Below are positions 52,618 to 61,857 of a DNA stretch of 64,000 nucleotides, piece by piece. Position numbers and translations under genes: made by a program. Under the pieces are notes generated by a model. The model did not search any database, had not been told where the DNA came from, and worked only from the letters and a program-made list of their open reading frames with translations. Where the stretch lies: contig JAYSEK010000008.1 of the NCBI GenBank assembly GCA_041913905.1, positions 62,001 to 126,000 of the forward strand. Direction: 5' to 3'. Numbering within the stretch: position 1 is the first letter of the stretch; each line of letters starts with the position of its first letter. This DNA is from Roseateles_B sp041913905. Its GTDB lineage: Bacteria > Pseudomonadota > Gammaproteobacteria > Burkholderiales > Burkholderiaceae_C.

Positions 52618-53427
52618 TTGGGCAGAGATCAAGCGCCGCTCGCAAACCGAGCGGCAATCAAGGCGTGGGCCGAGGCGAGTCTCGCCTTCAGCGGCCTCAA
52701 TCCAAAGCAAATGGCCGCGTACTTCCGAAGCGAGGATGGGAAGCCCTCGACAAAGTTCTACTCCTGCCTCAGGTACGGGCGCTCCTTTCCTCGACTCCAG
52801 CTCGATACGGGTGAGTTGGGGCCAGCCCTGACCATCGAAGCCGACTATCCCGGCACATTGAAATGGCTGCTGCACCCGATGTGGCAGATCGCAGCCCTGT
52901 GCCCCGATATCACCATCGCCGAAGTGCACAGGCGAGCAGTTGTATTGCGCCCAGATGTCCGACGGCTGCTGTTCGATGGTCCAAGCGACCAATTGCGTCG
53001 CAGCGAGGCGGTATCGAACCATCTCTGTTCAACGCTTGCCGAGATTGGAAGCTTGGATGCACTGGCGGCAGTCTTCTACCTTGGCTTGGAGGCTTGCGCT
53101 TTGGAAGATCCCCGCGGCGTCCTGATCGCACGAAGTACTATTGAGCGCCTTACAGAGAGCTGGGCTTGCCTCCAGCCCCTTTCGTCGACGACTCGCCGGT
53201 GGGTTGAGGTAGCTTTGGTCAGGGCACTAGATACCTTCGATGTTGACGATGGCCCCATTGACGCTTCAGTTGCATCGCTCATCGTCGCAGCGGACATTTG
53301 TTCTCAGTACCTGCCGCGTAGTTCTACCGGCGCGCTAATGATCAGCCCTAGTGCCTACGATTGGCTTGCCGAAAGGCTCGCCGCGAAAGAGGCGACTCCA
53401 GGCACTCAAGGCTGCAAAGACAAATGA
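52618..53427 (+). CDS. Hypothetical protein divergent from the transposition genes
   Basis: A 269-residue protein, mostly helical. The N-terminus GLNPKQMAAYFRSEDGKPST and FYSCLRYGRSFPRL suggest a DNA-associated helical region; the rest is Leu/Ala-rich helices. The start TTG at 52618 has GGAGGG nine bases upstream. No family recognised. It is divergent from the HTH gene, across the palindromes, so it may belong to the transposon or flank it. Confidence 0.6.
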   Translation: MGRDQAPLANRAAIKAWAEASLAFSGLNPKQMAAYFRSEDGKPSTKFYSCLRYGRSFPRLQLDTGELGPALTIEADYPGTLKWLLHPMWQIAALCPDITIAEVHRRAVVLRPDVRRLLFDGPSDQLRRSEAVSNHLCSTLAEIGSLDALAAVFYLGLEACALEDPRGVLIARSTIERLTESWACLQPLSSTTRRWVEVALVRALDTFDVDDGPIDASVASLIVAADICSQYLPRSSTGALMISPSAYDWLAERLAAKEATPGTQGCKDK

Positions 53428-54173
53428 AGGCCCCTCTGGCCTGACCACTCCCTTCGCCCGGATCACTTCGGTTGATCGTCTGGCTGGTATGCAGCGATCT
53501 CGGTCTCTCACCGTCATCCGGCGTGAGCCCGATGAGGGGCTCATAGCGGTCATTGGGGCTTGACCAGGGGCACGCTGAAGAGACCGGTCTGCGGGCGGGA
53601 CCGGCCATTCGCGACAGCCCATGCAAGTGGAATCGACCTCCGCTTCATCGGGTGTCTGCTGCTTGCTTCTCTGGACTCACGCGACCGACCCGGAGAAGTT
53701 CTTGCGGGCCTACCCAGGCACCGCCAAGTAGCCGTTCAACGTTGAAGCTCAGCCGCGAGCGGTGACTTGCCGACGCGAGTCGGCTCGAGCTCAGAGCCCA
53801 GACTTACTTGAGCTTGAAGGTGCTTTCTGCCCAACCGGCTTGTCCTGTTCTACGGCTCGCGATGAACGGTGTCGCCTTTTGTGCCCATGACAATCACCCA
53901 CCGATTGGAGGGCCTTGCAGGATGTGCCCAACGCTGGAGATCGGCATTGAAGTGATCGGTCGAACTAGCGGACTCGGCCACCTGCCGCATCTGATTCCAA
54001 CGAGAGCAATTCACTGCTCACCACCTGCCTGCAGTCATCCACCATCTCGCGAGTAGCCACAAGCGTGCTGGAATTTTCTCGGAATCGGGATCCAGTCAAC
54101 GTACCTTAAGCCCCGCGCCTGCAATGGCTCGCTCGCTTTGTACATGTCGCCGAATGCCGGGTACCGCCGCCGA
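53428..54173. other. Poorly coding stretch
   Basis: 746 bp between the hypothetical gene and the lipoprotein. Short frames exist on both strands but none has a family look or a clear ribosome site. A small palindrome TTCAACGTTGAA lies near 53734. It may hold remnants left by insertion of the neighbouring elements. Confidence 0.5.
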
Positions 54174-54884
54174 TCAAAAGGTCGCCGCGCAGGCTGCCAA
54201 GTTCTTCGCCAAGTCGTCGATGTTTGGTGTCGAGGGTGGGTTGACGTCCTTCGAGCCCACGGAGCCGATACCCAACGCGTCCTTGATCTTCTGGATGTCC
54301 GGCGCGGCGATCGTGATGTCGCGCTGGGCTTTGCGCAGTTTGCGCAGCACGTCGAGCACACTGTCGCGCACGATGGCGCTCAGATGCAGGTCCGGGTGCG
54401 ATCGGCGGACATCCTTGTGGGTGGTTTGATCCTCGTCGGTCTTCGCGGCAGCCAGCTGGTCGCGAATGCAGAGGAACGCATCGGCGGCTCGCTCGTAGTT
54501 TCCGGCCTGGACCTTGACGCTGTACCGCTCGGCCACGAGACCGCTACCACCAGCCACTACCGCCGCGCGACGAGCAACCCTTAGGTGCTCGGTCGCACCC
54601 GCGAGGACGGCGACCACCGTGCCGACGAAGCCCAACTCCGACAACAGCGCGTTCTCCGTGAACAACTCGTCCGCCTTCTTCTGATGCCAGGCCGCCAATT
54701 CGTCGGCATACCGATGGTATTCAACGAGGCTACCATTGTCGGGCCCCGTATACATGGCGGAGCCGGCCTGCTGGAGCTCGGAGCGTGTGGGCTCCTTGTG
54801 AATGTCGGGCCGCAGATTCGCGCACCCCGAAAGCAGCATGGCTGCGGCAAACGAGCCAATCACCGTCGCTCGATATGAGTTCAT
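54174..54884 (-). CDS. Lipoprotein at the end of the caspase cluster
   Basis: A 236-residue protein starting MNSYRATVIGSFAAAMLLSG with a lipobox LLSGC, so it should be an exported lipoprotein. The mature part is helical, with a central hydrophobic segment (LLSELGFVGTVVAVLAG) and a C-terminal helix bundle (LDVLRKLRKAQRDITIAAPD). GAGGAA precedes the ATG. It lies 165 bp after the first caspase gene, same strand. No family recognised. Confidence 0.7.
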   Translation of the reverse strand: MNSYRATVIGSFAAAMLLSGCANLRPDIHKEPTRSELQQAGSAMYTGPDNGSLVEYHRYADELAAWHQKKADELFTENALLSELGFVGTVVAVLAGATEHLRVARRAAVVAGGSGLVAERYSVKVQAGNYERAADAFLCIRDQLAAAKTDEDQTTHKDVRRSHPDLHLSAIVRDSVLDVLRKLRKAQRDITIAAPDIQKIKDALGIGSVGSKDVNPPSTPNIDDLAKNLAACAATF

Positions 54885-55049
54885 CGCTTCCTCCCCGTTT
54901 GTTCGACCCATGCGTGCGTGCGCTGGGTAGCAAATTTGAAGAGCGGGGCACCGCGTTGTCAACCTAGAGTCTGGGGATAGGCGACTCCCTCTTGACTAGT
55001 TTGGGGCGACGTGTATGCAGCCTAGATCCTCCTTCGGCGCGATGGCCGG

Positions 55050-58000
55050 TCAGGGTTTCAGTTCGGCCGAGCGCGTTCCGCGCTGGAAGTCGAACAGAGA
55101 AGGGGTCTGCGCCTTGTCGGCCGTGGCGTCGCGCCAGTCGGCACTCGGCCTGGGGTCCCGGTGCACAGCTTTCACCCGGCCAGCGCGGATGTCCTCGTAC
55201 AGCGACGGCACGCGCCGCTCGCCGTACTGCAGCCACTCCTTCAGGCTGAGCACGCCGTCTTCGTCGAGGTCGGCGTTGCGCCGCCGCGGGCCGCTTCCTT
55301 TCTCCTGGAAGCCGTCCACGACGAGCGCGTACGTCAGCAGTCCCTGTTGGATCTTCTGCACCTCCAGCGCCACGTCGCTGGCCTGTGTGGCCGCCAGGAT
55401 CATCATGCCCTTGTCGTAGGCAAGTTGCCCCAATCCTCGGTCGCCCATCGGCCCGGGCTTGAACCCCGGCTGGTCCACCGCCGAGGCCGAGTGGCAGGCA
55501 TCGATGATCATCGCCAGCTGCCCGGCATCCACCTCGCGCAGCCACTGCGACAACTCCTCGCTGGAGACGAACCCGGCCAGCACGCGCGGCCCGAATCCGG
55601 GCTCCTTGCCCGAGTCCGAGGGCAGCAGGTAGAACTGCCCACTGCCCGGGTCGGTGTAGCCGTGACCCGAGAAGGCGATGACCACCAGATCGTCTGGCGT
55701 GGCCTTGCGCAGCCGCTCGACCGCCTTCTTGTCGATGCCCGCCACGCCCGCGAGTCTGGCCCGCTCAGACTCCGACCTGCCCGCCAGCAGCTCCAGCACC
55801 GCCCGGATGTTGGCCTTGGTCGCCTGTCGCGTGGCCGGCACCCCGGGCCGGGCCGCCTCCGACACCAGCGTCAGCAGCACCACCTCATGGTCCTTGATGC
55901 TCGCCAGCGCTGTCCCGAGGTTGCGCGCGTCCTTGGCCGCGAAGCTCAGGTCACGCCTCCCGAGGTCGTAACGGTTCACCCCCACCGTGATCACGTAGGC
56001 TTTCCGGGACCTCGCAGTGCTCTTCGTTACCGGCGCCTCGATCTGCCCTACCGAAACCGTTTCGCTCTTGATCTTGTCCTCGTTGAACGCGTACGCGGTG
56101 AACTTGACCGGCCAAGCGTCCTCATGGGTCGGCAGCGCGACACGGAAAGTAGCTCGCGTCGAACCCGCGCCGTCTTCGATCGGAATAAGACTCGTGGCCC
56201 GCCACTGCTTGATGCCCGCGACCTGTCCGACATCGGACCTTGGTCTCGGATATTGACCGACGAGCTGTTCGTTCCTGAAGAGTCGCAGGTCGTACGCTCC
56301 CGATCTCGCGGAGTCGTCGACACCCTCGGCTACCTCGACCGTGATTTCCGCCTCATCGGCGCCCTCTCCCGCGGCCACGCGCCGAAAAGCCTTTGCCCTC
56401 ACGATCGGTTGAATCGTGTTGACAGTCGTCAGCATTGGCGGGCGAACTTCTTCCTTGGGTTGCCTGAGCTTGGATAACAGTCGCGGCTCGAAGTAAGGCC
56501 GCATGAAGGCTTCGAACGGGATTGCGCGCCGAGGACGCTGGGGCAAGACCCAGTTGAGGGCGGACAACGTGTCGAAGTTCTTCGTATCGAAGCGCCCATC
56601 CGGCGCGACGACGAGCGATGCACCGTCGCGTAGAGTCATCAACGTTGCGATCTGTCTGGCGCCCTCGCGATCGAAGAGGTGAAGGCCAATGTCGCCCGCG
56701 GCCGCAACGAAGTTGCCACTCCGCGGCAGATCAAAATCCCGAATCTCTCCGCTGCTGGGAACATAGCGCAGCGTGCTGTCCTCGTCCCCGTCGATCTTGA
56801 TACGGCGCAACACGCCATCCGCCAGTGTGACGAGACTGCCATCGCAGTCGAGCCGCGCCTGTAGGCGCTGTGCTCGGGTCGCTCCGCGCTGGAGCGTTGG
56901 AAGCTTCACCGGCCGGCCGGTCATCGAACGCGTGTCGATGAGAGTGAATCCGTCGAACGAATCGCCTGCCAAGAGCTGGGAATCGTCACAACTGAACGCA
57001 AGAACTTTTGGCAAGAAGGCCGCGCGCGTGACATCGAAAGTACGCGCATCCTGACCGAGCTTGACGACATTGGCGTGAGCGAATCCCCAGAACGCCGCGA
57101 AGTTTCCACGCGGGGAGACAATGACGTCGGTGGGTCGGCACTGCGTCGGGAATTCAATGCACTTCAGCGCCGTTCTGCTGACCACGAGCGTTCTCAAGTC
57201 GACGGTCGCGATCATCGTTCCCTTTTCTTCCTTCTCCCGTATCGCGAAGTCGGGGATGGTCACGGCCCAGGCGATGTCGCTGCCGGCGCTGATTCCGAGG
57301 TCAATCACTAACCTACCGCCGATCGGGAGTTCGGTCGGCGCCTTGTCGAAGGGTTCTTTCCAAACGAGCAGCGTCGTCGCGTCCCTGTCGAACATCGCGT
57401 TCGCGAAAAGGAACCGGCCATCCGGCGAAAAGACGTACCCGCCGAGTTGTTGAGGACGCCGATCGACCTTGCCGAACATCGCTTTAGTTTGGCGCGTTCC
57501 AGTGTCGAAAAGGTAGATCTCGTCGTCGCACGCGCTGATCGCGACGTAGCGGCCGCTTGGAGCGACTTCCGAATTCATCGACAAGCAGGGCCTGGCGACT
57601 TCGGAAGACAACGGAATCTCGACGACGCCACTTTTGAAATGCCCCCTTCCGAGCATGAGCAGGGGCGTTCCAAGTTGGAGATTCCAAACGGATACGAAGC
57701 CCGGCCCAGAGAGTGCGGCGATGTCAGCGCGGGCGTTGACGCGGACCTTCGAAACCGGAATGGGTACGTTCTCGACCGAAGGCAGTGGGTCAGCTCGCAC
57801 GCCGGTATCGGCGTCGAGTACGACCGGGGCCGATGATTTCACGCCCGCGATCAATTGACGACCATTCGCGATGAACTGCAATTTCTCGACGAAGCCGAAG
57901 TCCACCTTGGTGCTGACACTCCACAGCACCTTGCCAACCTCGGAATCGATCATCGTGACGTTGCCCCAATCGTCCAATATCGCGAGCTTGTTCGCGTTAG

Positions 58001-58877
58001 GAGCGGCAACCATTCGACTCACCCCTGTATTCGGAATCAGGGTCCCGATCAGGTGCCCGGCGTCCGCAGCGCGGCTGTCGGCCTGCCAGACTGCGATACC
58101 GGACGTCCCGTCGCGGACCGTGTAAGCCCTTCGAGAGTCGTGGGAAAGTGCCGCGGCGATCACGCCATATCCGAATTCGCGGTCGAACCTGCTGATCAAC
58201 TTGCCCGTCGCCGCATGGATTAGTGCACTACCGCCGGTCTGAATGTTCGGCGAGGGCAGCGCGCCCCACCCCCAGGCCGCGAGCAGTCGACTACCGTCGC
58301 TCGACATCTCGAGGGCCCAGGGCTTGGCGCCGAGCGACGTCTTCCAGATCAATTGGCCCGTGTCCAGATTGCACGCTCTGACATCTCCTCGCACGTCGGC
58401 GGCATAGCTCACGCGGCCGGTCGGAGAAACTTTGATCGCCTCGATGGGACCCTGCCCGGAGTGACACGGCGCGAGGGGTGCAACGCCCGGAAGACCCGAT
58501 CGCCAGGCGTGAAGGACGCCGTTGCTGGCGCCGACGACCACCGTGGACCCGTCGTTAGCCATCGCGATCGGACCCACTGCCGGAAGGAACGCCACCGCTC
58601 TACCCGACTTCAGCGACGTGATCTGCGTGATGGCAGCCGTCCTTGACGCCGTGGCCGCCGTGTTGCCATCCGTTGACACCAAGGCGTCGACCCAATCGAT
58701 CGAGCTCTGAGTGATCCTCAATATGGGCTGTTCGCTCGTCGTCGCCGTCGTCTGTGCCCTGACACCGAAACAGGCCAAACCCAGCAATACCGTACCCGTC
58801 AGTCTCACAAGGCGCTGCAAGGTGCCGTTGCCGGACGCAAGCACGAGCCGAGGCGCCGCTTCGTGACGCAGATGCAT
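55050..58877 (-). CDS. Exported caspase-family protease with beta-propeller-like sensor region (copy A)
   Basis: A 1275-residue protein. A long Sec-type signal (LTGTVLLGLACFGVRAQ) is followed by about 650 residues of WD40/PQQ-like repeats (VSPTGRVSYAADVRGDVRAC, VFSPDGRFLFANAMFD), then a bridging region with APDGRFDT and FMRPYFEPRLLSKL. The peptidase C14 domain starts near residue 955 with YVITVGVNRYD; the catalytic His is in AFSGHGYTD (about 1070), the Cys in IIDACHSAS (about 1127). ADLDEDGVLSLKEWL near 1205 matches an EF-hand loop. I start at the ATG at 58877 with GGGAGG upstream; the frame continues through the intergenic region and into copy B's end. Substrate unknown. Confidence 0.85.
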   Translation of the reverse strand: MHLRHEAAPRLVLASGNGTLQRLVRLTGTVLLGLACFGVRAQTTATTSEQPILRITQSSIDWVDALVSTDGNTAATASRTAAITQITSLKSGRAVAFLPAVGPIAMANDGSTVVVGASNGVLHAWRSGLPGVAPLAPCHSGQGPIEAIKVSPTGRVSYAADVRGDVRACNLDTGQLIWKTSLGAKPWALEMSSDGSRLLAAWGWGALPSPNIQTGGSALIHAATGKLISRFDREFGYGVIAAALSHDSRRAYTVRDGTSGIAVWQADSRAADAGHLIGTLIPNTGVSRMVAAPNANKLAILDDWGNVTMIDSEVGKVLWSVSTKVDFGFVEKLQFIANGRQLIAGVKSSAPVVLDADTGVRADPLPSVENVPIPVSKVRVNARADIAALSGPGFVSVWNLQLGTPLLMLGRGHFKSGVVEIPLSSEVARPCLSMNSEVAPSGRYVAISACDDEIYLFDTGTRQTKAMFGKVDRRPQQLGGYVFSPDGRFLFANAMFDRDATTLLVWKEPFDKAPTELPIGGRLVIDLGISAGSDIAWAVTIPDFAIREKEEKGTMIATVDLRTLVVSRTALKCIEFPTQCRPTDVIVSPRGNFAAFWGFAHANVVKLGQDARTFDVTRAAFLPKVLAFSCDDSQLLAGDSFDGFTLIDTRSMTGRPVKLPTLQRGATRAQRLQARLDCDGSLVTLADGVLRRIKIDGDEDSTLRYVPSSGEIRDFDLPRSGNFVAAAGDIGLHLFDREGARQIATLMTLRDGASLVVAPDGRFDTKNFDTLSALNWVLPQRPRRAIPFEAFMRPYFEPRLLSKLRQPKEEVRPPMLTTVNTIQPIVRAKAFRRVAAGEGADEAEITVEVAEGVDDSARSGAYDLRLFRNEQLVGQYPRPRSDVGQVAGIKQWRATSLIPIEDGAGSTRATFRVALPTHEDAWPVKFTAYAFNEDKIKSETVSVGQIEAPVTKSTARSRKAYVITVGVNRYDLGRRDLSFAAKDARNLGTALASIKDHEVVLLTLVSEAARPGVPATRQATKANIRAVLELLAGRSESERARLAGVAGIDKKAVERLRKATPDDLVVIAFSGHGYTDPGSGQFYLLPSDSGKEPGFGPRVLAGFVSSEELSQWLREVDAGQLAMIIDACHSASAVDQPGFKPGPMGDRGLGQLAYDKGMMILAATQASDVALEVQKIQQGLLTYALVVDGFQEKGSGPRRRNADLDEDGVLSLKEWLQYGERRVPSLYEDIRAGRVKAVHRDPRPSADWRDATADKAQTPSLFDFQRGTRSAELKP
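55052..56000. repeat. 949-bp direct repeat, copy A
   Basis: From the AGGGTTTCAG at the gene end to GTGATCACGTAGGC, this segment appears identical to 59083-60031 (offset 4031). It covers the whole caspase domain and C-terminal EF-hand-like region. Outside it the two genes diverge sharply; even the stop codons differ (TGA here, TAG there). Confidence 0.93.
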
Positions 58878-59080
58878 CTGTCCCTCCCGGAGCGATTGTT
58901 CGAATCCACTGCCAACCCTGCCCGTGACATGGACCGAGTTCTTAGATCTAGGCGGCGCAGACCGCTCACCGGTACGTCTATAGGCCGCGACGACGAGGAA
59001 TGCTCCCCGCTCCTCCTGGAGCGTCTGCTGTAGCAGAGCTCTCTCGAGTTTGTAAGCCTTCATTGCCGCGGCGTTCCGTG

Positions 59081-61852
59081 CTAGGGTTTCAGTTCGGCCG
59101 AGCGCGTTCCGCGCTGGAAGTCGAACAGAGAAGGGGTCTGCGCCTTGTCGGCCGTGGCGTCGCGCCAGTCGGCACTCGGCCTGGGGTCCCGGTGCACAGC
59201 TTTCACCCGGCCAGCGCGGATGTCCTCGTACAGCGACGGCACGCGCCGCTCGCCGTACTGCAGCCACTCCTTCAGGCTGAGCACGCCGTCTTCGTCGAGG
59301 TCGGCGTTGCGCCGCCGCGGGCCGCTTCCTTTCTCCTGGAAGCCGTCCACGACGAGCGCGTACGTCAGCAGTCCCTGTTGGATCTTCTGCACCTCCAGCG
59401 CCACGTCGCTGGCCTGTGTGGCCGCCAGGATCATCATGCCCTTGTCGTAGGCAAGTTGCCCCAATCCTCGGTCGCCCATCGGCCCGGGCTTGAACCCCGG
59501 CTGGTCCACCGCCGAGGCCGAGTGGCAGGCATCGATGATCATCGCCAGCTGCCCGGCATCCACCTCGCGCAGCCACTGCGACAACTCCTCGCTGGAGACG
59601 AACCCGGCCAGCACGCGCGGCCCGAATCCGGGCTCCTTGCCCGAGTCCGAGGGCAGCAGGTAGAACTGCCCACTGCCCGGGTCGGTGTAGCCGTGACCCG
59701 AGAAGGCGATGACCACCAGATCGTCTGGCGTGGCCTTGCGCAGCCGCTCGACCGCCTTCTTGTCGATGCCCGCCACGCCCGCGAGTCTGGCCCGCTCAGA
59801 CTCCGACCTGCCCGCCAGCAGCTCCAGCACCGCCCGGATGTTGGCCTTGGTCGCCTGTCGCGTGGCCGGCACCCCGGGCCGGGCCGCCTCCGACACCAGC
59901 GTCAGCAGCACCACCTCATGGTCCTTGATGCTCGCCAGCGCTGTCCCGAGGTTGCGCGCGTCCTTGGCCGCGAAGCTCAGGTCACGCCTCCCGAGGTCGT
60001 AACGGTTCACCCCCACCGTGATCACGTAGGCCCTTGGCTTGCGCAGCGGCATGTCCGGCGCTACCAAGAACTTGCTCCTCGCCGTTTCGCTCTTCACCCG
60101 GTCCTCGTTGAAAGCGTAGGCCGTGAACTCCACCGGCTTGCCCCGTTCCTTGCTTGGCAATGCAACCCGGAACACGTGCTCCGCCTCACGCTTGCCCGCA
60201 TCCATCGGCACCAGGCTTTGCGCGCGCCACGCTGCCAAATCCAGCGATCCCTGCGCTCCCGTCCGCGGCTGCGGCCACTGACCGACCAACTGCCCGTCCC
60301 GGAACAGCCGCAGGTCGTGAATCGAGGCATGCGGAGAACCCTCCGAACTCTTCGCGACCTGCACTCGGACCAGCGCAGCGTTTCCCGAAGTCGTTGGAGA
60401 CGCCTCCCGAATCGTGACGAGCGGTTGGACTCGATCGAGTCCGACGATCGAGCGAACCGGCGGAAGCGCACCTGCGTCAAAACCCAGCAGGCGAGGCAAC
60501 AATCGAGGTTGGAAGTAGTCGCGCATGAAGATCTCCAGCGGCAATGGAGCGAAGTAGTCGTCTCCGACAACCCAATGCGCGCCTTGCACCAGGGTGAGAT
60601 CGATGTTCGTGTCGAACCGCCCGTCGGGGGATGCAACGATCCACTGCCGCTTCTTGTCGAGAAGGACGATGTTGCAAATTTCCTTCCCATTCTGGTCCTC
60701 GACCCGAACGTGATCGCCTCGATTCACGAATCGAATCCGCCTTCCACCGAACACCCCCCACTCTCTCGATTCGATCCCGGCCTCGGGGCTTAAGCCTTTC
60801 GCGCCTTCGCTCATCGTCCCCTTTTTGAGGTCGAGCAGCAACTTGGTGTCGTACCACACCTGGGTCGCGAGGACGGACGCTTCGTCTGCCAAGCCCGTTC
60901 TTTCCACGCGGTTCGACCGGCTCGTCAATCGAGACACCTCGGACCAGTCGGTTGTGTCGAGGACGATCACGTCGCCGGACTCCGAGGCTGCGGCCAGTCG
61001 GGGCGATGCCTTGCTCAAAGCCACCGAATGGATGTCCCGGAGAGCGATCGATTTCTCGAGAATCGATGGCTCGATCGCTTCGCCGGGCCCCATCGTCCAT
61101 GCCTTCAACCCCGAGCCCGAAGAAACCACGACCCGGCCGTCTCGGCGGACATAGGACGCCGATTCGATCGAGGTTTCTGCTTCCATGGGAATCGACGCGA
61201 CCAGCCGCCCGCTGGCGAGCTCGACGATAGCCAGTTCCCCCCGCGTCGACCGGCCAAGGAGATGCGCCCCATCCTGGTCCAGAGTCCAGTCGGACAACGA
61301 ACGCCCGGCTTCGACGTCGAGCAGAGCAAGCGCCTCCAAGTCGGGCATGCTCCAGCGCCGCAACACCTTGGCCTGCTCGTCGGCGCAGTAGAGGAGTCGC
61401 CCTGAAGGGTCCATCGCGATGGATGCCCGACCGTTGGAGCAACGCAGCGTCTGCCGGAGTTCGCCGGATCGGAGATCCCACAAGGTGACGCGTCCATCCT
61501 CGTTCGAAGAGGCGAGGAGTCTCTCGTCGGGTGCGAATGCCAGGAACAACGACATCGTCCCGTTCTGAAGGGTCATCAACTCACGCGTCGTGCGCGTGTC
61601 CCAAATCTTGATCGTCCGATCCAAGCTTCCTGTCGCGATATATCTCGCCGTGGGCGAGAACGCGACGGCCCGCGCGCTGTGGTGGATCCCCGACTCAACG
61701 TACAGCCGCAGTTCTTGCCGTGCGCAGGCGTGCGTCGAACTCAGAAGCGAGACGAGGAACGACAGCCTGGCGAACCAGGCGCGGTTACCTGCGAACGCGT
61801 CCCGCCACCTTTGGCTGCTCGTTGCGGGACGCCATCGGCCGCGTGCCAACAT
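59081..61852 (-). CDS. Exported caspase-family protease with WD40 sensor region (copy B)
   Basis: A 923-residue protein. The N-terminus is Arg-rich, then a signal-like FARLSFLVSLLSSTHACA. Clear WD40 repeats follow (AFSPTARYIATGSLDRTIKI, FAPDERLLASSNEDGRVTLW), then the bridging region SPDGRFDT and FMRDYFQPRLLPRLL, related to copy A. The caspase domain is shared with copy A: SGHG near residue 718, DACHS near 775, EF-hand-like loop near 850. The ATG at 61852 comes five bases after the lysozyme stop; the upstream open frame overlaps that gene and is not used. The cut target is unknown. Confidence 0.87.
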   Translation of the reverse strand: MLARGRWRPATSSQRWRDAFAGNRAWFARLSFLVSLLSSTHACARQELRLYVESGIHHSARAVAFSPTARYIATGSLDRTIKIWDTRTTRELMTLQNGTMSLFLAFAPDERLLASSNEDGRVTLWDLRSGELRQTLRCSNGRASIAMDPSGRLLYCADEQAKVLRRWSMPDLEALALLDVEAGRSLSDWTLDQDGAHLLGRSTRGELAIVELASGRLVASIPMEAETSIESASYVRRDGRVVVSSGSGLKAWTMGPGEAIEPSILEKSIALRDIHSVALSKASPRLAAASESGDVIVLDTTDWSEVSRLTSRSNRVERTGLADEASVLATQVWYDTKLLLDLKKGTMSEGAKGLSPEAGIESREWGVFGGRRIRFVNRGDHVRVEDQNGKEICNIVLLDKKRQWIVASPDGRFDTNIDLTLVQGAHWVVGDDYFAPLPLEIFMRDYFQPRLLPRLLGFDAGALPPVRSIVGLDRVQPLVTIREASPTTSGNAALVRVQVAKSSEGSPHASIHDLRLFRDGQLVGQWPQPRTGAQGSLDLAAWRAQSLVPMDAGKREAEHVFRVALPSKERGKPVEFTAYAFNEDRVKSETARSKFLVAPDMPLRKPRAYVITVGVNRYDLGRRDLSFAAKDARNLGTALASIKDHEVVLLTLVSEAARPGVPATRQATKANIRAVLELLAGRSESERARLAGVAGIDKKAVERLRKATPDDLVVIAFSGHGYTDPGSGQFYLLPSDSGKEPGFGPRVLAGFVSSEELSQWLREVDAGQLAMIIDACHSASAVDQPGFKPGPMGDRGLGQLAYDKGMMILAATQASDVALEVQKIQQGLLTYALVVDGFQEKGSGPRRRNADLDEDGVLSLKEWLQYGERRVPSLYEDIRAGRVKAVHRDPRPSADWRDATADKAQTPSLFDFQRGTRSAELKP
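59083..60031. repeat. 949-bp direct repeat, copy B
   Basis: The partner of the segment at 55052-56000, in the same orientation. I compared the lines by eye and saw no difference. Confidence 0.93.
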
Positions 61853-61857
61853 CTCGC

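Noticed and set aside
52583..52831. 82-codon frame overlapping the start of the unknown gene at 52618
   Set aside because: It has a Ser/Arg-rich out-of-frame look; its first codons instead supply the ribosome site for the longer gene.
53720..53800. Integron attC-like site around TTCAACGTTGAA
   Set aside because: Only a short palindrome is present; no integrase and no second site are visible.
33165..54173. CRISPR array or cas genes near the two tniQ genes, as in CRISPR-associated transposons
   Set aside because: I found no regularly spaced repeats and no cas-like protein in the region.
55050..59576. A single 1508-residue protein for caspase copy A
   Set aside because: The first 165 codons run through the end of copy B in another frame and do not resemble a protein; the signal-peptide start at 58877 with a ribosome site is better.
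59000..60793. 597-codon plus-strand frame opposite the caspase domain
   Set aside because: Antisense to conserved catalytic motifs, and partly repeated only because the DNA below it is repeated.
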